This document shows positions 1 to 5,642 of a DNA stretch of 9,380 nt, piece after piece (the first letter of the stretch is position 1; every line of letters begins with the position of its first letter). The notes under the pieces were generated by a model. That model made no database searches, had not been told where the DNA came from, and saw only the letters and a list, made by a program, of their open reading frames with translations. Source of the DNA: Solirubrobacteraceae bacterium (lineage in GTDB: Bacteria > Actinomycetota > Thermoleophilia > Solirubrobacterales > Solirubrobacteraceae); NCBI GenBank assembly GCA_024710825.1, contig JANJUA010000152.1, positions 1-9,380 on the forward strand, read 5' to 3'. The translations under genes were made by a program, and so were the position numbers.

Positions 1-27
1 CGCCGCGGCCCAGGGTCGTCGTTCACC

Positions 28-62
28 CGGGGGCCGCCGCGCGTGGACCGCGGCGGCCCCCG
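28..62 (-). terminator. GC-rich hairpin, likely terminator of the first beta-helix gene
   Basis: Bases 28-41 pair perfectly with 49-62 (14-bp stem, 7-base loop at 42-48). The hairpin begins 12 bases past the TAG stop (77-75) of the minus-strand beta-helix gene, where an intrinsic terminator is expected. No T-run follows on either strand. High-GC actinobacterial terminators often lack one, but this leaves efficiency unproven. Because the stem is symmetrical it could also stop transcription arriving from the left. Confidence 0.65.
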
Positions 63-74
63 CGACCCCCGGCG

Positions 75-2909
75 CTACCGGCGGCCCTTCTTGCCCTTCT
101 TCGCCTTCTTCGCCTTCTTCGCCTTCTTCGGGGACTCGACCGTGTAGGTCTTCGTCTGCTTGGACTCGTTGCCCTGGCCGTCGACGACGGTGATCGTCAG
201 CGTCAGCGTGACCTTGCGGCCCTGGGCCAGCGCCCGGCGCATCCGCCTGGTCAGCGGCAGCGCGACGCGCTCGGTGCCGCCCTCCTCGAGCCGGAGCTCC
301 TGCACCGGCAGGCGGTAGGTCCGGCCACCGATCCTGACCGACTGCTCGACGGCGGCCTCACCGCCGCCGATCGGAGACGACAGCGCCATCAGCACCTGAT
401 CGGCGCCGCGCCGCGCCGAGCGGCGGTTGACGAGAACCGTGTCCCCGTCGATCACCGGCACCCGCGCCGAGGGCCCGCGGCCGTCGGCGCCCGCAGTCGG
501 GACGAACACCAACGTGCCGCCCAGGTCGAACGACCTGTCCCGGCTCACCGGCTTGTCGCCGAGCGTCGACCGCGCGCTCTCGCCGGCCCGCTCGACCTGC
601 TCCTCCGACGGCGTCGCCGGGCTGCGCGAGGCCTCCGGCGCGACCGGCGCCGGGGGCGTGTCCGGGCTGGGGGCGGGAGGCGTCGGCGGCGTCGGCCCCG
701 GCGTCGGCCCGGGCGCCGGCGGGTACGGGACCGTGACGGTCGTCGACGCCCGCTGGCCGTCGAGCTCGGCGGTCACGGTGGCGGTGCCGGGCTGCGCGGT
801 GCTCGACAGCGTCCCCTGCGCCACCCCGTCCGCCGTCGCCGCGGTAGGCGTGACGAACCACTGCGACGTCGAGAACGCGACGGACGTGCCGCTCGGGACG
901 CCTCCGCCGGCGATCGCGGCGCCCGCCGAGTTGCGGCTCAGGTCGCCGGAGACCGGCGTCGAGTCGAACGCGCCGATCGTCGGCCGCGCGGCCGATGCGC
1001 CGAGCACCGTCCACGTGCTCGCGGTGGCGGCGCCGGTGACCGAGTCGCAGCCGCTGCCGGCGGGGCCGGCGTTGCAGCCCCACCAGTTGTCGCGGACGTC
1101 CACGGTCCCGCTGACGCCGGGCGCCACGTAGACGCCGTCGCGGCCGTTGCCCACGATGCGATTGCCGCGCGCGGACACCTGGCTGTCGTCCGCGTAGGCC
1201 TGGTAGCCCACGTACAGGCCGACCATGTTGCCGGTGAGGGTGTTGCCCTTCACCGTCGCGACGCTTCCCGGGGCGTGGAAGGAGCTGACGTAGACGGCGG
1301 CCGAGATCTCGTCGCTCGCGTTGCCGAGGTTGCCGGTGATCGTGTTGCCGACGACCTCGACCTCGGCCCCCGCGGCCACCTCGACGCCGTAGTCGAGGTA
1401 GTCGCCCGCGCCCTTGCCGACGTAGACGTTGTCGCGGAACGCGCCCGTCACGTCCGTGCCCTTGAAGAGCACGCCGATGCGGCCGACGTTCTCGAACCGC
1501 GAGCCGGTCACCTGGAGGTCGATCGACGCCGGATCCGGCGCGCCGCCCTTGTTCGTGGTGACGGCGATCCCGGTGACGCGCCCGCCGTTGATGTTGCGGA
1601 AGGTCGCCCGCTCGATCCGGCCCGTCGACCCGTCGCGATAGCGGATGCCGTTGGCGATGCTGCGCCCGGCGCCGTCGAGCGTCACGTCCGACAGATCCAG
1701 GCGCCGGCCGTCGAGCACCGTGATCCACGCGTTGGCGCCGGCGACGTCGGCCGCGGGGGTGAGCGTCGTGGCGTCCCGGCCGGCCCCGACGATCGCCACG
1801 GGCTTGTCGACCTCGAGGTTCCCGGCGTACTCGCCGGCGAGCAGGTGGATCGTGCCGCCGCTCTCGACCCCATCGATCGCCTCCTGCACCGGCGACGCGC
1901 CGATCAGGAGGCTGTCCGCGCTCACGCCGACCTGCGAGGCGTCGCCCACGAAGCCGGGGCCGGGATCGCCGTCGGTCCCCGTCCAGAGGAACGCGCCGAA
2001 GCCGATGTTGCCGGAGGCCGGGCCGAGGACCGTCGGCACCGGCCCGTTCGGGCGATCCGGGCCTTCCACGTAGGGCGGCTCCCCACTGTCCTCGGTGGAG
2101 ACGACGGGCTGGTCGGTCCCGAGCCAGTTGCCCCGGAAGTCCTTCGGGTTGTCTCCGGGGGCCGGCAGCGCGCCGCCGGTCTGGCGGTCGACGACCTGTC
2201 CCCACCAGTTGTCGGCGATGGCGTTGCCGACGAAGGTGGACCCGAGCGCCTGCTGGAGCGGCACGTTGGTACCCAGGCTGGCGTCGAGGAAGAGGACGCC
2301 GACCGTCTGGTTGTCGGTGATCGCGTTGTTCGCGACGGTCAGGTCGTCGGTCCGGTTGCGGAGCATCAGACCGGTCCTGTTCCCGCGGACGTCGTTGCCC
2401 AGGATGAAGTGGCCGCTGCTGTCGTTGACGTCGATGCCGTTGCGGTTGCCGATGACGATCGAGTCGCGCAACGTCGCGCCGGTGGTGGCCTGGCCCTGGA
2501 TCGCGACGCCGATGACGTTCAGATCCGGGTTGTTCCAGTCGTCGTTGCCGGCGCGGGTGATCGTGAAGCCCTCGACGACGGCGTTGCTCGCGGCGATCCT
2601 CACCGTTGCGGGCTCACCGCCGATCGGGCCCTCGATCGTGGTGACACCGGGCCCGCCCGTGGCGGTGAGCGTGACCGCCTTGTTGACGATCACGTCCTCC
2701 GCGTACGTGCCGGGCCCGACCGCCACGGCGTCGCCTGCGGTCGCTGCCGCTATGCCGGCGCCGATCGTCGAGTGATCGCAGCCGTCCTTGCAGACCGTCA
2801 CCGTCGCCGCCGTCGCGGCGCCCGCCAGGGCACCGGATCCGGCGACCGCCAGCGCAGCGCCCAGTATCAGCCCCCGCAGGGGCGTGCGAGTTCGCACAGA
2901 AGCTTCCAT
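75..2909 (-). CDS. Secreted two-module parallel beta-helix protein with Ig-like segment and Lys-rich tail (944 aa)
   Basis: This is a predicted secreted right-handed beta-helix protein of the pectate-lyase-like/NosD-like fold; its substrate is unknown. The ATG at 2909-2907 is preferred because GGAGGA (2924-2919) lies 9 bases upstream; the frame stays open to a GTG at 2978, which lies in a hairpin without a ribosome site. Residues 1-35 form a signal peptide ending near AATA. C40 and C44 (VCKDGC) follow. Beta-helix module 1 spans about 45-265 and contains DNWWG at 233-237. A second cap and module span about 338-625, ending in DNWWGCNAGP (607-616) with C612 and C621. An Ig-like segment (about 650-728), a Pro/Thr linker (about 729-768) and a C-terminal domain follow, then a tail of Lys-Lys-Ala/Gly repeats (928-944). 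The coil repeats (GNxI/V, TGNxxG) support binding to, or cleavage of, polysaccharide, but I see no convincing catalytic triad, so an adhesin or structural surface role is equally possible. It is a paralogue of the gene at 5643-7742. Confidence 0.9.
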   Translation of the reverse strand: MEASVRTRTPLRGLILGAALAVAGSGALAGAATAATVTVCKDGCDHSTIGAGIAAATAGDAVAVGPGTYAEDVIVNKAVTLTATGGPGVTTIEGPIGGEPATVRIAASNAVVEGFTITRAGNDDWNNPDLNVIGVAIQGQATTGATLRDSIVIGNRNGIDVNDSSGHFILGNDVRGNRTGLMLRNRTDDLTVANNAITDNQTVGVLFLDASLGTNVPLQQALGSTFVGNAIADNWWGQVVDRQTGGALPAPGDNPKDFRGNWLGTDQPVVSTEDSGEPPYVEGPDRPNGPVPTVLGPASGNIGFGAFLWTGTDGDPGPGFVGDASQVGVSADSLLIGASPVQEAIDGVESGGTIHLLAGEYAGNLEVDKPVAIVGAGRDATTLTPAADVAGANAWITVLDGRRLDLSDVTLDGAGRSIANGIRYRDGSTGRIERATFRNINGGRVTGIAVTTNKGGAPDPASIDLQVTGSRFENVGRIGVLFKGTDVTGAFRDNVYVGKGAGDYLDYGVEVAAGAEVEVVGNTITGNLGNASDEISAAVYVSSFHAPGSVATVKGNTLTGNMVGLYVGYQAYADDSQVSARGNRIVGNGRDGVYVAPGVSGTVDVRDNWWGCNAGPAGSGCDSVTGAATASTWTVLGASAARPTIGAFDSTPVSGDLSRNSAGAAIAGGGVPSGTSVAFSTSQWFVTPTAATADGVAQGTLSSTAQPGTATVTAELDGQRASTTVTVPYPPAPGPTPGPTPPTPPAPSPDTPPAPVAPEASRSPATPSEEQVERAGESARSTLGDKPVSRDRSFDLGGTLVFVPTAGADGRGPSARVPVIDGDTVLVNRRSARRGADQVLMALSSPIGGGEAAVEQSVRIGGRTYRLPVQELRLEEGGTERVALPLTRRMRRALAQGRKVTLTLTITVVDGQGNESKQTKTYTVESPKKAKKAKKAKKGKKGRR
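85..129 (-). repeat. 9-bp tandem repeat encoding the Lys-rich tail
   Basis: Five 9-base units (85-93, 94-102, 103-111, 112-120, 121-129) of the form (g/c)ccttctt(c/g) read on the minus strand as Lys-Lys-Ala or Lys-Lys-Gly. Three consecutive units are identical. Gain or loss of a unit would keep the frame and change only the length of the cationic C-terminus. Confidence 0.85.
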
Positions 2910-2944
2910 TGCCGTTCGTCCTCCGGGTGGAGAGTCTTCGCGAC

Positions 2945-2962
2945 CCGCGGACACCTCCGCGG
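2945..2962 (-). promoter_or_regulatory. Small hairpin in the leader of the first beta-helix gene
   Basis: CCGCGG at 2945-2950 and again at 2957-2962 can pair (each is self-complementary), leaving a 6-base loop. It lies 36-53 bases upstream of the ATG at 2909, just beyond the Shine-Dalgarno sequence, and downstream of a stronger hairpin at 2970-2991. The stem is only 6 bp and the GC content is high, so it may be incidental. Confidence 0.35.
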
Positions 2963-2969
2963 ATGGCGG

Positions 2970-2991
2970 CCGCGGCACGTCCGTGCCGCGG
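2970..2991 (-). promoter_or_regulatory. 9-bp inverted repeat between the protease and the beta-helix gene
   Basis: Bases 2970-2978 pair perfectly with 2983-2991 around a 4-base loop (GTCC on the plus strand). It lies 90 bases after the protease stop codon and 61 bases before the beta-helix ATG. It may be a terminator for the protease transcript, a 5'-leader stem-loop of the beta-helix mRNA, or an operator for a dimeric repressor. The AT-richer stretch at about 3005-3065 is the only promoter-like sequence in this 171-base gap, which would place the hairpin in the beta-helix 5' leader. No U-tract follows. Confidence 0.5.
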
Positions 2992-3000
2992 GCTCACCAC

Positions 3001-3045
3001 ACCAGATCACGATGCGACGCTGTTTACCAATCGATCATCCGTCCA
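3001..3045 (-). promoter_or_regulatory. Candidate promoter region of the first beta-helix gene
   Basis: This stretch is clearly less GC-rich than its surroundings. On the minus strand it holds TTGGTA (3030-3025), then 18 bases, then TCTGGT (3006-3001), a weak -35/-10 pair. Just upstream and overlapping it is a 19-base string (3045-3027), TGGAC-N2-ATG-N3-GATTGG, which recurs ungapped ahead of the other beta-helix gene (7847-7829). The hexamers match consensus poorly, so the assignment is tentative. Confidence 0.25.
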
Positions 3046-3080
3046 GAAACGGGTCGAGCTATCAAGCCCGCGCTCGGCGC

Positions 3081-3758
3081 TCAGTGCACCCGCGGCTCGC
3101 TCGACCACGTGCGCAGCGGACCCGGAGCGGCCGCCGCCCTGGCCTTCGACCGCCGGCGCAGCGCACGCGCGGCGGAGCGCCGCGACGGACGGCGCCGCGG
3201 CTGCGCCGCCGGCGCGTCGCTCTCGGTGAGCGTGCGAGAGGCGGCAGCCGGCTCCGGCGCCGCCGCCGGGTCGGGCGTTGCGGCGCAGGCCTCCAGAGGG
3301 GCGCGATAGATCGGCGACATGACATCGCCGCCGTCCTCGACGTGCGGCCTGCCCATCAGGTGGCCGTACTCATGCACGTAGACCGTGCAGAACTTCTCCC
3401 AGCTGAACCCCAGGGCGGTGTTGAAGACGACGCGGCACTGGACGTTGAGCTGGGGATGGTCGTAGGCGGAGCGCGGGTTGGCCCAGTACGAGCGAGCGTT
3501 GATCGATGGCTCGTCGGTGCCCCAGACGACCTCGACCCGGCCGCCGCACGCCTCGCCCCCCCAGTGCCGCAGCGCGATGTCGTGGGCGACGACCATGCCC
3601 GTCGACCCGAGCGCGTAGCGCGACGAGGCAGGCGGGAGCTCGGCTTCCGCGCCGGCGGCGAGCAGCGCGACGGGGACCATCGCCAGCGAGATCGCGGTGA
3701 GCGCGATGCTCCGCCGCAGCCCGACTCGCCTCCGTGCCGTCTTCCCGTCGCCGTCCAT
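3081..3758 (-). CDS. Secreted matrixin-like zinc metalloprotease (225 aa)
   Basis: This is a predicted extracellular zinc endopeptidase of the metzincin clan. Residues 129-139 read HEYGHLMGRPH, an exact HExxHxxGxxH site (three His zinc ligands, Glu130 as general base), followed by the Met-turn DVMSP with M147. Residues 1-39 are a signal peptide (twin-Arg-free basic start, hydrophobic core, AEA at the end). The mature catalytic part is short, about 40-158, with Cys at 71, 108, 124 and 158; no pro-domain or cysteine switch is visible. Residues 160-225 are a low-complexity Ala/Pro/Arg tail. The ATG at 3758 is the first possible start after the upstream in-frame stop, but the GGAGG (3790-3786) is 27 bases away, so initiation looks weak or unusual. 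The gene is divergent from the winged-helix regulator and lies 171 bases upstream of a beta-helix gene on the same strand. The substrate is unknown. Confidence 0.88.
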   Translation of the reverse strand: MDGDGKTARRRVGLRRSIALTAISLAMVPVALLAAGAEAELPPASSRYALGSTGMVVAHDIALRHWGGEACGGRVEVVWGTDEPSINARSYWANPRSAYDHPQLNVQCRVVFNTALGFSWEKFCTVYVHEYGHLMGRPHVEDGGDVMSPIYRAPLEACAATPDPAAAPEPAAASRTLTESDAPAAQPRRRPSRRSAARALRRRSKARAAAAPGPLRTWSSEPRVH

Positions 3759-3802
3759 GGCCCCGCAATCCGTCGCTCCGAGGGACCTCCTTGGCCCCGG
3801 TC

Positions 3803-3819
3803 GTGCCTGTCATCGGCAC
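3803..3819. promoter_or_regulatory. Short inverted repeat in the protease/regulator divergent gap
   Basis: GTGCC (3803-3807) and GGCAC (3815-3819) form a 5-bp dyad around 7 bases, with further partial CCGG/CCGG symmetry outside it. It sits in the 191-base gap between the divergent protease and winged-helix genes, where an operator would be expected. It is short enough to be chance in this base composition. Confidence 0.22.
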
Positions 3820-3890
3820 CGGCCGGCGCGATCCGGACGAAGCCCGGCGGCGCTGGCCGTTTGACCGATGCGGAACAGGACACACGGACG

Positions 3891-3919
3891 TTTCCTTCTC
3901 GGCCGAACCTGTGTAAGGT
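3891..3919 (+). promoter_or_regulatory. Candidate promoter of the winged-helix regulator
   Basis: TAAGGT at 3914-3919 resembles an actinobacterial -10 box. TTTCCT at 3891-3896, 17 bases upstream, is a poor -35. Transcription would start near 3926, giving a leader of about 24 bases that includes the AGAAGGA ribosome site. The surrounding 3891-3919 stretch is relatively AT-rich. Confidence 0.35.
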
Positions 3920-3949
3920 CCGCCCACGGCGAACGTGAGAAGGAACGAG

Positions 3950-4531
3950 ATGACCGACAACGGCAACACGGCAGTCCTCTACGACAGCCGGATGGCGAAG
4001 GCGCTGATCAACCCGCTGCGCGCCCGGGTGCTCTCGATCCTCGACGAGCGTCCGGCGAGCCCCAGCAGGATCGCCGACGAGCTCGGGCTACCGGTGGCGA
4101 ACGTGGCCTACCACGTCAAGATCCTGCACCAGCTCGACTGCATCGAGCAGATCGAGGCCCGGCCGGTGCGCGGCGCGATCGAGCACGTGTACCGGGGCAA
4201 GCGCCGCCTGGTGGTCGAGCCGGAGCAGTGGAAGGTCCTGCCGACCACCGCGCGCCACGCCTTGGGGGTCAGGTTCGCGCAGGTCACGCAGCGCGACCTC
4301 ATGGCGGCGCTCCAGGGCGAGGCCTTCGAGCAGCGGCCCGACCCGCACCTCACCCACACGCCGCTGATCCTGGACGAGCGCGGCTGGGAGAACGTCCGCG
4401 CCATCCTGGTCGACACGCTCGACCGGGTTCTGGCGGAGGAGACCGCCGCGGCGCAGCGGATGAGCGAGAGCCACGCCGACGAGCCGAGGATCCGCACGCG
4501 CGTGACGCTCATGCAGTACGGGGCGCAGTAG
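3950..4531 (+). CDS. ArsR-like winged-helix transcriptional regulator (193 aa)
   Basis: This is a predicted cytoplasmic DNA-binding regulator. The ATG at 3950 is chosen because AGAAGGA (3938-3944) lies 5 bases upstream; a GTG at 3935 in the same frame overlaps that ribosome site. Residues 13-85 form a winged helix-turn-helix: a leading helix with NPLRARVLSILDE (21-33), a turn SRIADELGLPVANVAYHVKIL (39-59) whose second half is the recognition helix, and a wing at about 63-82. This is the HTH_20/ArsR pattern. There is no CxC metal-binding motif, so it is not an obvious metal sensor. Residues 90-193 form an uncharacterised, mostly helical C-terminal region with conserved-looking W94, R115-D116 and DERGW (142-146), which may bind a ligand or form the dimer. 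It is divergent from the metalloprotease and is a candidate regulator of that gene (inference). Its last 23 bases overlap the end of the convergent glycosyltransferase gene. Confidence 0.88.
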   Translation: MTDNGNTAVLYDSRMAKALINPLRARVLSILDERPASPSRIADELGLPVANVAYHVKILHQLDCIEQIEARPVRGAIEHVYRGKRRLVVEPEQWKVLPTTARHALGVRFAQVTQRDLMAALQGEAFEQRPDPHLTHTPLILDERGWENVRAILVDTLDRVLAEETAAAQRMSESHADEPRIRTRVTLMQYGAQ

Positions 4532-5633
4532 CCGCGGCGTAGACCTCGGCCAGCGCGCCGGCGACTCGGTCGGCGCCGCAGCGCTCTGCGACCCGCCGGA
4601 GGCCGACCTCCGCGGCGTCGCCGGGCACCGCGGCCATCGCGTCGGCCAGCGCCGTGGCGTCGCCCGGCGCGACGAGGCCGCGCGCGTCGACCAGCTCCGG
4701 CAGCGCGCCGATCCGCGACGCGACGACCGGCAGCCCGGCCGCCATCGCCTCGGCGGCCGCCAGGCCGAAGGTCTCCGCCGAGCGCGACGGCACGAGCGCC
4801 ACGGACGCGCGCGCCCGCAGCTCGGCGAGGCGGCTCGCCTCCACCCGCCCAACGAAGCTGACCTCCGCGCCCGCGGCCAGCGCCTCCAGGCGGGCGCGCT
4901 CCGGCCCGTCGCCGGCGACGACGAGCGGGCGGCCCGCGAGGCGGCCCGCGGCGATCGCGACGTCGACGCCCTTCTCCACCGCGAGCCGGCCGACGACGAG
5001 CGCCGGGCCGGCCGGGTCGAAGCGCGGGGCCGGCGCGATGTCGCGCACGACGTGCGGGACGACGCCGACGCGCGCCCGGTCCAGCGGCGCACCCAGCTCC
5101 TCGAGGCGCCGGAGCGCCGCCTCGCTCGGGACGACGACGCGGTCGGCGAGGCCGACGATCCGCCGCTGCCAGAGCGCCAGGGCGGCGCCGTAGACGACGG
5201 CCTCGGCGCCCGTCCCGCGGCAGTTGAGCCGGACCCCCGGCGCGGTGTCGCGCCCGTGGCAGCGCGTGCAGTCCTCGCCCCTGGTGAAGCACGTCCCGAC
5301 CGCGCACACGAGCCGGTAGTTGTGCAGGTGCAGGACGACGCGGGCGCCCGCCTCGCGCGCCGCCGCGAGCGCGCGCCAGCCCAGCGACGGATGGAGGTTG
5401 TGCGCGTGGACGATGCGCGCGCCGGTGCGCCGGACCGCGGCCCCCACGTCCTCCGGCGCCAGCCCGCCGCGCAGCAGCCCCAGCGCGGCGCGCGAGCGGC
5501 CGAGCGTCGCCGAGTCGCGCGTGAGCAGCTCGGCCTCCTCGCCGAGCCGCTCGCGCACCAGCAGGCGCAGGTCTTCGACGACCCGCTCCTCCCCGCCCGT
5601 CGTCCGGTAGCGGTTGTGGAGGAAGAGGATCAC
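4509..5633 (-). CDS. GT4-family glycosyltransferase (374 aa)
   Basis: This is a predicted retaining GT-B glycosyltransferase that moves a sugar from an activated nucleotide donor to a cell-surface or exopolysaccharide acceptor on the inner face of the membrane; donor and acceptor are unknown. The N-terminal acceptor domain has HNRYRTTGGEE (6-16), HAHN (76-79) and HLHN (102-105). A Cys-rich loop follows (C110, C115, C122, C125, C138), a pattern that recurs in this family. The C-terminal donor domain has GRLAVEKG (215-222), GDGPE (241-245) and the diagnostic E-x7-E (E287, E295). Length is normal. The start is GTG at 5633, only 9 bases after the stop of the secreted beta-helix gene, indicating an operon. 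There is no Shine-Dalgarno sequence; instead TAGGTT (5645-5640), which includes the upstream stop codon, sits 6 bases before the GTG. Translational coupling or a leaderless transcript are both possible. Confidence 0.92.
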   Translation of the reverse strand: MILFLHNRYRTTGGEERVVEDLRLLVRERLGEEAELLTRDSATLGRSRAALGLLRGGLAPEDVGAAVRRTGARIVHAHNLHPSLGWRALAAAREAGARVVLHLHNYRLVCAVGTCFTRGEDCTRCHGRDTAPGVRLNCRGTGAEAVVYGAALALWQRRIVGLADRVVVPSEAALRRLEELGAPLDRARVGVVPHVVRDIAPAPRFDPAGPALVVGRLAVEKGVDVAIAAGRLAGRPLVVAGDGPERARLEALAAGAEVSFVGRVEASRLAELRARASVALVPSRSAETFGLAAAEAMAAGLPVVASRIGALPELVDARGLVAPGDATALADAMAAVPGDAAEVGLRRVAERCGADRVAGALAEVYAAATAPRTA

Positions 5634-5642
5634 CCGCCCAAC

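Noticed and set aside
85..129. Tandem repeats as a CRISPR array
   Set aside because: Units are 9 bp, contiguous without spacers, and encode a Lys-rich protein tail in frame.
2907..2978. Upstream GTG start (2978) for the first beta-helix gene
   Set aside because: It lies inside the 9-bp hairpin, lacks a ribosome site and would put a Pro/Arg-rich stretch before the signal peptide; the ATG at 2909 has GGAGGA at correct spacing.
3861..3866. TTGACC as a -35 box for the regulator gene
   Set aside because: No reasonable -10 hexamer is found 16-18 bases downstream; TAAGGT at 3914 is too far away to pair with it.
1275..3938. 887-codon open frame on the plus strand, antisense to the first beta-helix gene and the protease
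   Set aside because: It is a by-product of the high GC content: the translation is a biased Arg/Ala/Asp/Val mixture without domain motifs, and the opposite strand carries signal peptides, an intact HExxHxxGxxH site and paralogy.
5218..5304. Cys-rich segment of the GT4 enzyme (C110, C115, C122, C125, C138) as a new zinc-binding insertion
   Set aside because: A similar CxxxxC...CxxC loop recurs after the HxHN motif in many GT4 glycosyltransferases, so it is a family trait rather than a novelty.
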